Shown here piece after piece: positions 1 to 9,168 of a stretch of DNA of 64,000 nt. The notes beneath the pieces are model-generated. The model was given only the letters and a program-made list of their open reading frames with translations, ran no database searches and was not told the origin of the DNA. The translations under genes and the position numbers were made by a program. Source of the DNA: Microcystis viridis FACHB-1342 (GTDB taxonomy: Bacteria; Cyanobacteriota; Cyanobacteriia; Cyanobacteriales; Microcystaceae). The first letter of the stretch is position 1, and every line of letters begins with the position of its first letter. The stretch covers positions 25,528-89,527 of the forward strand of contig NZ_JACJSV010000009.1 in the NCBI RefSeq assembly GCF_014698335.1. The letters are read 5' to 3'.

Positions 1-2187
1 GCTTTTTCTGATGTTTCCCTAGTAGATGCCTTGCAATTAATTAATTTCAATCGAGAAAATTTAGCTCGCTTTAATCTCCGACAAATTTGGTGGATGAATC
101 ATGATTTTACTAACAAAGTTATTCGGTATATGCCAGATTTAAATTCTTGGTTTTTCCTGCGGTTATTTTTAACAGAAAATTCAACCCAAGCTACCAACTA
201 TAATCAGCTATTTACCGATAAAAATACCGTTCATGATCCCTATAATTTACCAGGAACAGCAGTTAACTTTGTTGGTAGAGAACAGGAATTATCCCGGATT
301 CATCAAGCTTTTCAGCAATCTTCCCCAATTGTTTTAAGTGGGATGGGAGGTTCGGGAAAAACTGAATTAGCTTTACAGTATGCTTGGCAACATAAAGGGG
401 ATTATCCTGCGGGTATTTGTTGGATAAATGTCCTTAACAGTGACCCCGGTTTGGCTATTTTATTTTTTGCCAGAGAATACCTGGGTTTAAACATCCCCAA
501 TCAGGGAACCTTAAGTGAACGAGTGCGTTACTGTTGGCAAAATTGGCCCGAGGGAAATGCTTTAATTATTTTTGATGATGTGCGTGACTACGACCAAATT
601 ACATCTTATCTACCACCGGGAAAAGATTCTCGTTTTCGGGTTTTAATTACCACTCGCTTTAGTTACTTAGGGGTATCGCTATCAACGATAAACTTAGATG
701 TTCTCACGGCAGCGCAAGCTTTAGATTTACTGCAAACCTACTTAGGAAAAGAACGTCTAACCGCGGAGTTAGAGGCAGCCAAGCAACTTTGTCAGTGTTT
801 AGGATATTTGCCTCTAGGATTACAATTACTAGGCAGTTTTCTGAGACAAGCAACCACTGAAACTTTAGCAAATATCAAGGAAAAATTCCCCAAAAAAGGC
901 TTAAAATATCTCAACTCTGATAAGGAGGAAGTCCGCAGTATTAAAACAATTCTGGATCTCAGTTGGCAACTGTTAGAAACAGAAAAACAAAAATTAGCTC
1001 TTTATCTCAGTTTATTTGCTTCGGCACCTTTTCCCAAGCACTTAATCATCAGTTTATTTTCTGATGAAGCTAAAGACGAGATAGAAAAATGGTTAACCGA
1101 TAGCTTGGTTAAGCTTAATTTGCTGAAATCTTTAGGCAATGAATGGTATCAACTGCATCCCCTCATCCGTCTTTATCTACGGGAAAAATTAGAAGGTTCC
1201 GAGATAGCCAATACCGCAAAAAGTCGTTATTGTACGGTGATGACAGATACATCGAGAACAGTCCCCGAAACTCCTACTCTAGATATTATTCAAAATCTGA
1301 CTCCCTTAATTCCCCATATTGAACAAGCTGTCAGGGAATATCCCCAATATATCGCTGATGAGGATTTAGTTTCGTCCTATACGGGTTTAGCTCGTTATTA
1401 TAAAGGACAAGGATTGTATGCTATTGCTGAACCTTACTATCAAGCTTGTTTAACCGCAACTCGAACTCGCTTAGGAGAAAATCATCCCCATGTGGCACTT
1501 TCCCTCAACAATTTAGCACTATTGTACCAATCCCAAGGCAGGTACACAGAAGCGGAACCTCTCCATCTAGAAGCTTTAGATTTGTATAAACGACTCTTAG
1601 GAGACAATCATCCCGATGTGGCAACTTCCCTCAACAATTTAGCAGCATTGTACCGTTCCCAAGGCAGGTACACAGAAGCAGAACCTCTCTATCTAGAAGC
1701 ATTAGATTTGAGAAAACAACTCTTAGGAGACAATCATCCCGATGTGGCAACTTCCCTCAACAATTTAGCAGCATTGTACCGTTCCCAAGGCAGGTACACA
1801 GAAGCAGAACCTCTCTATCTAGAAGCTTTAGATTTGAGAAAACGACTCTTAGGAGACAATCATCCCCATGTGGCAACTTCCCTCAACAATTTAGCAGGAT
1901 TGTACGAATCCCAAGGTAGATACTCAGAAGCGGAACCTCTCTATCTAGAAGCATTAGATTTGAGAAAACGACTCTTAGGAGACAATCATCCCGATGTGGC
2001 AACTTCCCTCAACAATTTAGCAGCATTGTACGATTCCCAAGGCAGGTACACAGAAGCGGAACCTCTCTATCGAGAAGCGATTAAGATTGCTACCCAAGTA
2101 TTAGGAGACAATCATCCCGATAGCCAAACAATTATGGAGAACTATAAAACTATGTTGTCGCAACTCCGACAAGCAGAATTAAGATGA
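1..2187 (+). CDS. NB-ARC/TPR STAND receptor protein, 5' end cut by window edge
   Basis: The reading frame is open to base 1, so the true start lies outside the window; TTG at 31 is only the first possible start inside. Counting from that TTG, residues 1-50 carry a Trp-rich segment (WWMNHDF, PDLNSWF) that looks like the end of an N-terminal domain. An NB-ARC NTPase follows: Walker A GMGGSGKT at 104-111, Walker B LIIFDDV at 178-184, sensor-like RVLITTRF at 203-210 and a GYLPLGL motif near 255. From about residue 450 there are TPR/Kinesin-light-chain-type 42-residue repeats. Such proteins are signal-transduction NTPases in which repeats sense a ligand and an N-terminal domain acts; many serve in immunity or regulated cell death. 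The effector is not visible, so the output is unknown. Confidence 0.88.
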   Translation, partial: AFSDVSLVDALQLINFNRENLARFNLRQIWWMNHDFTNKVIRYMPDLNSWFFLRLFLTENSTQATNYNQLFTDKNTVHDPYNLPGTAVNFVGREQELSRIHQAFQQSSPIVLSGMGGSGKTELALQYAWQHKGDYPAGICWINVLNSDPGLAILFFAREYLGLNIPNQGTLSERVRYCWQNWPEGNALIIFDDVRDYDQITSYLPPGKDSRFRVLITTRFSYLGVSLSTINLDVLTAAQALDLLQTYLGKERLTAELEAAKQLCQCLGYLPLGLQLLGSFLRQATTETLANIKEKFPKKGLKYLNSDKEEVRSIKTILDLSWQLLETEKQKLALYLSLFASAPFPKHLIISLFSDEAKDEIEKWLTDSLVKLNLLKSLGNEWYQLHPLIRLYLREKLEGSEIANTAKSRYCTVMTDTSRTVPETPTLDIIQNLTPLIPHIEQAVREYPQYIADEDLVSSYTGLARYYKGQGLYAIAEPYYQACLTATRTRLGENHPHVALSLNNLALLYQSQGRYTEAEPLHLEALDLYKRLLGDNHPDVATSLNNLAALYRSQGRYTEAEPLYLEALDLRKQLLGDNHPDVATSLNNLAALYRSQGRYTEAEPLYLEALDLRKRLLGDNHPHVATSLNNLAGLYESQGRYSEAEPLYLEALDLRKRLLGDNHPDVATSLNNLAALYDSQGRYTEAEPLYREAIKIATQVLGDNHPDSQTIMENYKTMLSQLRQAELR
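1465..2110 (+). repeat. Tandem 126-bp TPR-coding units
   Basis: About five tandem units with a 126-bp period lie inside the STAND gene, each beginning near TTAGGAGACAATCATCCC and encoding a 42-residue TPR with core SLNNLA-LY-SQGRY-EAEPL. Units two to five differ at only a few bases, which suggests recent duplication or gene conversion. The first and last units are more diverged, as is usual in arrays that expand internally. Confidence 0.85.
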
Positions 2188-2305
2188 GTTAGAGTTTAAA
2201 TGCTTAGGAAAATAGGGTTCGTAGGCGCACGGATTTTCCATTATGAATATAGTATCATGTCAAGGGGCTTTTGTCAAGAGAAAATTTTTTTGACCCGGAA
2301 GAAAT

Positions 2306-3271
2306 TCAACCTAGATAAAAACTGAGGATCAGAGCCACTAAAAAACTCATTAACAGGCATAAAATTCCGAAATAAAGGACGATTTTAGCACGGAAAGCTG
2401 ATAGGAGAAGGATAAAAGCTTTAATATCAATGAGGGAAGCGACCAGTAAAAAAGCTAGAGTGGAACCCACGGACAGATTAGTAATTAAAGAACCGGGGAC
2501 AAAAGTGCTAAGACTGGCATTAACAGGGAGAGTGAAACCAAAAAACAACTGCACGAGAATTTGAGTAACGGGAGTATTCCCCCAGGCAATTAATTGACTC
2601 TGAGGTAATAATAACTGAAAGACACTAGCGATCGCACAGCCAATAATTAATAATCCCCCTAATTCCAGTGCTTCATCGATAAAGTTATCGAGAAATAACT
2701 GCACAGAAATTGGCCAAGCTTGCCTATCTCTAGTTTTATACTCATAAACAAGACTGCCGACTCTTTGTAGGGGTTGACTGGCTGCTTCCTCCGGTAAAAA
2801 ACTACCGGAAAGAACTAAACTCGATTCTAGGGGAATTTCACTATCGGTGCGGGGTTTTTCCCGATAGAAACTAAAGAGAGTGCCGATAAAAATTGCCATT
2901 AACCAGACCGAAAGCGATCGATAGAAGAAAATACTAGAATAGCTGAAAGTCTGCCAAGTTAGCCAAAGAGTGACGATATTTAGGGTAGGTGCAGCGGTGA
3001 GAAAGCTAAACACCACCCCTGGGGGTACTCCCTCTAATAAGAATCTTCTAGCGACGGGAATCGTGCCGTATTGTCCGACGGGTAAGATTAATCCGATGGC
3101 ACTGCCAACGATCGCTCCTAACAGTCGATTACGGGGAAATATCGCCGCTAATCGCTGTTTATTGACGAAAACCAGCAAAAAACTGGAAACGGCTGCCCCG
3201 AAAAGTAAAAAGGGAAGCGAGGTCAAGACTAAACTAAGAAAAAAAGTAACGGCGATAGAAATTTGATTCAT
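2306..3271 (-). CDS. UPF0718/YraQ-family permease
   Basis: 321 residues, strongly hydrophobic, with about eight membrane segments arranged as two similar halves around a hydrophilic middle (roughly residues 135-190). The first half has the family-type motif PVGQYGTIPVARR near 64 followed by LTAAPTLNIV; the second half has a matching LPVNASLSTFVPG. This is the pattern of the YraQ/DUF318 permeases, thought to export small molecules or metal-linked substrates across the inner membrane; the substrate is not known. It is a single transcription unit, pointing toward the STAND gene with about 120 bp between their ends. The ATG at 3271 is the natural start. Confidence 0.78.
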   Translation of the reverse strand: MNQISIAVTFFLSLVLTSLPFLLFGAAVSSFLLVFVNKQRLAAIFPRNRLLGAIVGSAIGLILPVGQYGTIPVARRFLLEGVPPGVVFSFLTAAPTLNIVTLWLTWQTFSYSSIFFYRSLSVWLMAIFIGTLFSFYREKPRTDSEIPLESSLVLSGSFLPEEAASQPLQRVGSLVYEYKTRDRQAWPISVQLFLDNFIDEALELGGLLIIGCAIASVFQLLLPQSQLIAWGNTPVTQILVQLFFGFTLPVNASLSTFVPGSLITNLSVGSTLAFLLVASLIDIKAFILLLSAFRAKIVLYFGILCLLMSFLVALILSFYLG

Positions 3272-3432
3272 GAATAGGGTTCAAGATCGGAAGCTATCCT
3301 ACAAAATAGCAGATAAGGTAAAAAGTAAGTAGTCGTGCCAAATTAATTTCTTGGTTAGGATAGGCACTCATGCAAAAGGCAAAAGGCACTCATGCAAGAT
3401 GCAACAATAGGTTAGTTTGTTGAAATCAACAA

Positions 3433-4770
3433 TTAAAAAGAACGTAAAGCGATTAATTGTGCCTCAGCTTTATGAAGGGATTCTAACCATTCTTTTTCGG
3501 GATCGCTATCGGCAACTATTCCCGCTCCCACTTGTCCCCAAACGGTGTTTAAATTCCCTTGAGTAGTCATTAATAGGGTACGGATGAGAATATTCAAATC
3601 TAAATGACCCCGTAGGTCAATATAGCCACAGGAACCATAGAATAAATTGCGTCGCATCGGTTCCAATTCTTCGATAATTTCTAGACAGCGAACTTTCGGA
3701 CAACCGGTAATTGTTCCCCCGGGGAAAAGAGCTTTAATTAAATCAATAGCATGATACTTTTTATCTAATTTTCCTCGAACATTACTGACCAAGTGCATAA
3801 CATGACTATAACGCTCGATCGTCAGTAATTCATCCACATCCACCGATCCCCATTCACAAACTCTACCTAGATCATTACGTTCTAGATCCACTAGCATAAT
3901 ATGCTCGGCCTGTTCTTTTTTATTAGTTAATAGTTCCTCGGCCAATTGTCGATCGAGTGCCTCGGTTTTACCCCGGGGACGGGTTCCAGCGATCGGTCTA
4001 GTGCTGGCTATTCCCCTTTCTAATTTGACCAATCTTTCGGGAGAACAACTAATCATTTCTCCCCAAGGGGTGCGCCAATAACTGGCAAAAGGAGAAGGGT
4101 TAATCTGTTGTAAACTGCGATAAATTTGCCATCCTTTTGCCCTAGTTGTGCTTTGAAATCTTAGGGATAAATTTGCTTGAAAAATATCACCTTTTCTGAT
4201 ATAATCTAAGGCTTTTTTAACAGCTTTTTCGTAGTCGAGTTGAGAAGTATAAAAGATTAAGGGAGAGGGTTGGGGATCGATGAACTCAAAATCGGGGTTA
4301 GTGGTTAAAGATTGTTCGTATTTATCTAAATCTTCGGGTTTAGTGGCAGCTAACCAGAGAATTTGTGCTTGGTGATCGAGAATGGCAAAACTATCCGGTT
4401 CATACCAATAAGCGACGGGAAAAGGGAGAGTATCAGCTTTCCTGTCGGGTAATTTTTCTATTTCCCAAGCTAAATCGTAGCCTAACCACCCCAACCAACC
4501 GCCATGGAAGGGAAGATGATCGGGAAGATGATCACATCGGGGTTGGGGGAGTAAACTGCTTAAAAAGGGCAAAATTTCCCCTAATGCAGGGGTCCAAAGC
4601 TGACGCGGGGAACCAGCACAAAGAGAGTAACGGGAGAGGGAATTACCCGGATAGGGACTTTCTAGTAAAGTAGCGATCGCATCTTGGGAGAATAAGCAGG
4701 CAAAAACCTCGGAACCAGTGCGCTGATGCAGAGGAAGCGATCGCCAATGCCATGCTAAAGGTTTTTGCAT
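3433..4770 (-). CDS. pabB: Chorismate-utilising enzyme, PabB/TrpE component I family
   Basis: 445 residues. The C-terminal two thirds is the chorismate-binding fold: SCSPERL near 241, STRPIAGTRPRG at 256-267, HIMLVDLERNDLGRV, then PGGTITGCPKVR and the closing GAGIV-DSDPEKE. The short N-terminal region fits stand-alone PabB (aminodeoxychorismate synthase component I, first step to p-aminobenzoate and folate) better than the roughly 500-residue TrpE. The PIAGT motif has Ala where E. coli PabB has the catalytic Lys (PIKGT), as in anthranilate synthase, so the assignment between PabB and TrpE is not settled by sequence alone. No amidotransferase gene is adjacent. The ATG at 4770 is followed directly by conserved sequence. 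Confidence 0.8.
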   Translation of the reverse strand: MQKPLAWHWRSLPLHQRTGSEVFACLFSQDAIATLLESPYPGNSLSRYSLCAGSPRQLWTPALGEILPFLSSLLPQPRCDHLPDHLPFHGGWLGWLGYDLAWEIEKLPDRKADTLPFPVAYWYEPDSFAILDHQAQILWLAATKPEDLDKYEQSLTTNPDFEFIDPQPSPLIFYTSQLDYEKAVKKALDYIRKGDIFQANLSLRFQSTTRAKGWQIYRSLQQINPSPFASYWRTPWGEMISCSPERLVKLERGIASTRPIAGTRPRGKTEALDRQLAEELLTNKKEQAEHIMLVDLERNDLGRVCEWGSVDVDELLTIERYSHVMHLVSNVRGKLDKKYHAIDLIKALFPGGTITGCPKVRCLEIIEELEPMRRNLFYGSCGYIDLRGHLDLNILIRTLLMTTQGNLNTVWGQVGAGIVADSDPEKEWLESLHKAEAQLIALRSF

Positions 4771-4899
4771 CTAAAATCGCGGGCCAAAATAGCTGGAAAA
4801 TTGGGTATAACTAGGGTTTTGGTGTTAGTTGTGGGGGAGTTGATCTTTCCTATCTGCTAACACCTATTATCTTAGTCCTAAATGTTTGCTGCCTCGTAA

Positions 4900-5277
4900 T
4901 TATCCCCGATAATCGAGGTCAATTTCTTTAGAACCGCCGCGCTGTAATTGGCCTAACAATTCCCCTAACTGACTCCAAACCAAACCACCGATAAAGATAG
5001 TCATCGGGAGAGAGATAGCGTAGGCAACCCAACCATTGAGAATAAATATATCTAATCCCGAGGCCAGGAAAAGACAGATTCCTACACAAATACCAATAAA
5101 AGGAATTTGTAAGGAACTGGATTTTAAAAGATTTTGATCGTCTGAACCCTTATTTTTATACCAATTGTTAACCACTTGCTTGAGACTAGCTTCAAAAGCG
5201 GCCCCGCAGGTAATACCGATAAATAAACCGGCAAAAACTAGAAAATAGGGAGGTTGGGGCAGAAAATAATAATCCAT
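4900..5277 (-). CDS. Small membrane protein of unknown function
   Basis: 125 residues with two to four hydrophobic segments (about 12-28, 56-75 and 80-100) and a polar C-terminus ending EIDLDYRG. No catalytic motif is visible and I do not recognise a named family; the style is that of conserved cyanobacterial membrane proteins. It lies 36 bp downstream of the ABC1 kinase stop on the same strand, so the two may be cotranscribed. The ATG at 5277 is the first in frame. Confidence 0.62.
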   Translation of the reverse strand: MDYYFLPQPPYFLVFAGLFIGITCGAAFEASLKQVVNNWYKNKGSDDQNLLKSSSLQIPFIGICVGICLFLASGLDIFILNGWVAYAISLPMTIFIGGLVWSQLGELLGQLQRGGSKEIDLDYRG

Positions 5278-5313
5278 AGAAAAAGTGATTAAGCGATAAT
5301 GACCTTAAACACT

Positions 5314-7032
5314 TTAACGCGAACTGGTTTCTCGCGGAAGGACAGCGGCCACACCTTGGGACGATAATTCCCGAAAAGCGCTCATGGCCACATCCAAGAG
5401 TCGCCGCGGTTGCAATTCTCCTTGAATTAAACCCCAGAGACGTTGCACTTCGGCAGTATGGAGACGGTCATCTTCCGTTAAAGCTAATAGCAATTGACGA
5501 CGCAGATAACGACCTTCTTCCGAGAGAAGAAAAGTGATGCCTAATTGCGCTGTGGGCAGTAAATCGAAGTTACTTTCCGATCGAGCCATTGTAATCATGT
5601 TTTCTAGGCGTTGCCACTGGAATTTACCGTCTTTGAACAGCACATCCAGTAAACGCCGGCGCAGTTGAGGCGATTCCCCGGTCAGGAGACGTTTAGCGAC
5701 GTAGGGATAGGCCACTTGGACGATTTTGAAGTTAGGATCGAGGGTAAGGGCCACCCCTTCTTGGGTGACGAGGGAACGAATAATCAGGGCGAATTTGGCG
5801 GGAATCCGGAAGGGATATTGGTACATCAATTCGGAGAACTCATCGGTAATAGTGCGGAAATTGAAGTCACCGACCCTTTGACCGATGGCATTGCCTAAAA
5901 CCCGTTCTAGAGCCGGAATAATGGGTTTTATATCCGTTTCTGGGGTTAAAAATCCCAGTTTGACAAAGTTGGCGGCCAGGTTTTCGTAGTCTTTGTTAAT
6001 TAAATCGACGACGCAACTAGCGAGGGTTTCTTTAGTTTCCTCCTCTAACTGGTCCATCATGCCAAAATCAATATAGGCCATGCGACCATCAAAAGTGGCG
6101 AAAAGATTACCCGGGTGGGGATCAGCGTGGAAAAAGCCGTGTTCGAGGAGTTGCTGTAATCCGGAGGTTACGCCGATTTTAACGATATTATTGGGGTCTA
6201 ATCCTAAAGCTTTGATGTTCTCGGTATCGGTGAGTTTATAGCCATCAATCCATTCCAGGGTGAGGACGCGGCGACCGCTATAACGCCAGTAGATACTGGG
6301 AACTTTAACTTCGGGGTTATTTTGGAAGTTGGTGGCGAATTTTTCGGCGTTGCGACCTTCGTTTTGATAGTCGATTTCCTCAAAGAGTTTGGTGCCGAAT
6401 TCATCGACAATCAGGGTGAGGTCGTGGCCGAGATTGAGGGGTAATAAACGGCCGAATTTTTGGGCGGCCCAGCGCATTAGATATAAATCAAGGCTTAAAA
6501 GCGCCCGCAGCCCCGGTCTTTGCACTTTAACGGCTACTTCTTCGCCGGTGGGTAGAATAGCTTTGTAAACCTGTCCTAAACTAGCGGCAGCCACAGGGGT
6601 GGGGGATATTTCTCGATAGGCTTTTTCTACAGGCATCCCCAATTCTGTCTCGATAAGGGCAAAAGCGATGTGGTTATCGAAGGGGGTAAGTTGGTCCTGC
6701 AGTTTAACTAATTCGTCTAAAAAGTCTTTGCGAACGAGGTCGGGGCGGGTAGAGAGAGCTTGACCGACTTTGATGAAGGTGGGACCCAAACGGGTGAGAA
6801 TTTGCCTAAGTTCGCTGGCACGCCGGTATTTATTGGCTTCTTCTTGCTTTGTCCATTTGTCCCAGAGGAGACTGAGGAGAAATAATCCTAAAGACCAAGT
6901 AATCACGAAAGCGCGACCGAACAATTGCCAAGGTTTGTAACGGTATTGTTGAGCGATCGCTTCTGCACTGTAAGGAGTGAACTGTGTTTCTTCTCGTTTC
7001 CGGTCAGTTTGACTGTCTTGATGCCGACTCAC
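5314..7032 (-). CDS. ABC1/UbiB-family atypical kinase
   Basis: 572 residues with the full set of ABC1K signatures: the GPTFIKVGQALSTRPDL motif that gives the family its KxGQ extension, the Ala-rich nucleotide loop AAASLGQVYKA, VAVKVQRPG with the ATP-contacting Lys, GFFHADPHPGNLF as the catalytic loop and YIDFGMMDQ as the DFG motif. Hydrophobic stretches near residues 40-60 and in the C-terminal half suggest membrane association. Bacterial UbiB supports ubiquinone synthesis; plant and cyanobacterial members act around plastoquinone, tocopherol and chlorophyll turnover in thylakoids. Which quinone or lipid this paralogue serves cannot be read from sequence. Confidence 0.9.
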   Translation of the reverse strand: MSRHQDSQTDRKREETQFTPYSAEAIAQQYRYKPWQLFGRAFVITWSLGLFLLSLLWDKWTKQEEANKYRRASELRQILTRLGPTFIKVGQALSTRPDLVRKDFLDELVKLQDQLTPFDNHIAFALIETELGMPVEKAYREISPTPVAAASLGQVYKAILPTGEEVAVKVQRPGLRALLSLDLYLMRWAAQKFGRLLPLNLGHDLTLIVDEFGTKLFEEIDYQNEGRNAEKFATNFQNNPEVKVPSIYWRYSGRRVLTLEWIDGYKLTDTENIKALGLDPNNIVKIGVTSGLQQLLEHGFFHADPHPGNLFATFDGRMAYIDFGMMDQLEEETKETLASCVVDLINKDYENLAANFVKLGFLTPETDIKPIIPALERVLGNAIGQRVGDFNFRTITDEFSELMYQYPFRIPAKFALIIRSLVTQEGVALTLDPNFKIVQVAYPYVAKRLLTGESPQLRRRLLDVLFKDGKFQWQRLENMITMARSESNFDLLPTAQLGITFLLSEEGRYLRRQLLLALTEDDRLHTAEVQRLWGLIQGELQPRRLLDVAMSAFRELSSQGVAAVLPRETSSR

Positions 7033-7178
7033 TAGCTAATCTCTATATATCTTACGCCACTTCATATTGTAGCTAAGTTCTTGACTTCAGTATACAAAAC
7101 TACACATTATTTAATAATTGTTATAATTCCCTGAGAAATCATAAGTATTTATGGATGGACTGCCGGGGAAATTTTCGG

Positions 7179-7939
7179 CTAGTGGATGTCCTCAAGTACC
7201 TGATGGATATTTTCAACAAGCTGTTCTATAAAGGTAACGGCATCATTAACGAGATTTTCATCGATATTCCAGCGACTGCCAATGCCGTAACTCGGGTCTA
7301 TATCAGCTTCGTGGGCGATTTTGTTCCTTCGATCAACAATTATGCTAAGTTGGCTTTTAATATCTTTGGCTGGTTTATTTAGTTTGCTGGCCACTTCTTC
7401 CCACAATTTCTTGGCTGAAATTAATCTAATGGCCTCCGCTATCTTGTCCGGTTGTTGAAAGCTTTTATATCTGAGGTTTTCTCTAATTTCAGTCTCTAGC
7501 CAATAATTACTATTAAGTTTGTTGGTGAGGAGATTTTCAATCATTGGTAGTACCTCGGAAATTGAGCGAGATTCTTGATCAAAAAAAGAACCGTAGTTTT
7601 GTTGAATTTCGTTCTCTAACCAAGAGCCAATACTAATAGCTATCAATCGTTCTTGTCGTGCGCCATTCAAGGAGACTTGAAAACGAGAAAAGGCAGATTG
7701 AGAACTGTTAGGAGTGGGAGAAGGTTCTGAACGTTGGCCTCGATAAATTTCTAGCATTCCTAGAGTAACCACTTCGTGAACATAATATCTAAAGCGCTCA
7801 CAGTCAGGACTAAAGCGGCTCTGAGGATATCCGATACATCTAGGTCCGAAGTAGTCTGAGATTTGAGGGAATTGTGGATAGCGATCAAGTCACGAACGCG
7901 GGCAAGACTAAGGCGAAATTGTTCAATGGCTAACTGCAT
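7179..7939 (-). pseudogene. HEPN-domain gene with a one-base frameshift
   Basis: The gene starts at ATG 7939, inside the 3' end of the ParA gene (17-bp overlap), and reads MQLAIEQFRLSLARVRDL... as far as ...VLTVSALD at 7787. That frame then meets a stop, while the next frame continues from about 7784 as YVHEVVTLGMLEIYRG... to the stop at 7179. The span is 761 bp, one base short of 254 codons, so a single lost base near 7785-7786 joins the halves. The C-terminal part has RRNKIAHEAD, matching the HEPN RNase motif R-x4-6-H (bases about 7311-7328). HEPN proteins are commonly RNA-cleaving toxins. A shorter product from GTG 7772 (197 residues) is possible; sequencing error is the main alternative to a real mutation. 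Confidence 0.77.
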
Positions 7940-8996
7940 AAATCTCGGAGGTAAGACCGATAACTTTGTCTGCTAAGTCAGAAAAAATCTTTTTAAAGTC
8001 CTCTTGTTTTTCTTGGGCTTTACCTAACACTTTACCCTGCCACTTAGCTGATTTCAATTGTTCAGCAGTTAGCGCAAAAACAGGCATTTGATGCTCTTGA
8101 GATAAGGCAATAAGACTATTAAAATTAGGAATTTTTACTAGAGTACAGCAGTCTGGTACACCATTCTGATCGTAGATAAATTTCGGTAGCATCATGCCAT
8201 TTTTTCCTAGGGCTGGAATCATTTTATTGCCGATATTTTCCTCGATTGTGTTAATCCAGTTTTCAAAGGCTTTTGTTTCTTTTCCACGAATAATTCGATA
8301 GTTTTGAACAATAGTTCCCAAAAAATGTAGGTTAACTTCAGGGAAGGGATAGTTGGCGGTTTTGAGAATTGGTAAAGCACTAGCTGCCTTGGCCCATTGG
8401 TGCCACTTAGGCAAGATTTTAGTTAAAGAATCGATAGCCATAACCGAGAAAAAATCCGCTGTGGTTGGCACAATAAAAAAGTTGCTGGTCATCAGTATAT
8501 TTTGATTGATTGACCCCAAACTGGGACTCATATCGATTAAAATATAGTCAGCTTGAAATCTTTCGGCAGTTTTGTCTAATAAATATGTAATCGCACCAGG
8601 GAGATTTTTTAAAGCCTGAATTGACCCACTAAGTTCTTGAGCAATACCTAGGGTAACTTCATATTCAGCTAACCCCACATGACCGGGCAATAGAAATAAA
8701 CGATCACGACCATCAATAGGAATACAGTCCACAGCTTCAATTAATCTCGGTTGAGACTCAAAAGCAGGTGCTAAAGCTGTTTTAATATTATAGTAAGTAT
8801 TGTAGATGGCTTGTAGTCTTTCCTCCCTATCTTCACTTTCTTTAGCCAAAGCCATACCAGTTAAGTTACATTGGGGATCGGTATCGACAATAATTACTCT
8901 TTTGCCCTTCTCAGCAAGCATCCAACCAAGGTTAAAAGTGGTTGTAGTTTTGCTGACTCCACCTTTATGATTAAAAAAAGCTATTTTTTGCACCAT
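7923..8996 (-). CDS. Solitary ParA-type ATPase
   Basis: 357 residues. The N-terminus has the deviant Walker A motif HKGGVSKTTTT (residues 10-20) with both signature lysines, then VIIVDTDPQCNLTG (Walker A', about 34-47) and YILIDMSPSLGSINQN (Walker B region, about 150), placing it in the ParA/Soj/MinD group. ParA proteins form ATP-dependent dimers that bind DNA or surfaces to position cargo. No parB or parS-like gene is next to it; its partner is the HEPN gene whose ATG lies 17 bp inside its 3' end, implying translational coupling. The C-terminal extension after residue 250 may contact that partner (inference). A phage- or plasmid-type ParA fits better than a chromosomal Soj. Confidence 0.88.
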   Translation of the reverse strand: MVQKIAFFNHKGGVSKTTTTFNLGWMLAEKGKRVIIVDTDPQCNLTGMALAKESEDREERLQAIYNTYYNIKTALAPAFESQPRLIEAVDCIPIDGRDRLFLLPGHVGLAEYEVTLGIAQELSGSIQALKNLPGAITYLLDKTAERFQADYILIDMSPSLGSINQNILMTSNFFIVPTTADFFSVMAIDSLTKILPKWHQWAKAASALPILKTANYPFPEVNLHFLGTIVQNYRIIRGKETKAFENWINTIEENIGNKMIPALGKNGMMLPKFIYDQNGVPDCCTLVKIPNFNSLIALSQEHQMPVFALTAEQLKSAKWQGKVLGKAQEKQEDFKKIFSDLADKVIGLTSEIYAVSH

Positions 8997-9168
8997 GGCA
9001 TTAATTATATTTGAAGATTGTTGCCCTTGGTCATTATTGTAACATCAGTGTGGAGATTTTGCCATGATTTCTAGGCTAGAATCAGAGTTTCGGATTACTC
9101 GTTTTAATGCCTAGCAATTAAGGAAAAATTGCGCCGTGGTTTCCACCCTAACACCCCCAATCGGATAT

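Noticed and set aside
7179..9000. Plasmid-type partition locus
   Set aside because: There is a ParA but no ParB-like gene and no iterated centromere-like sites nearby.
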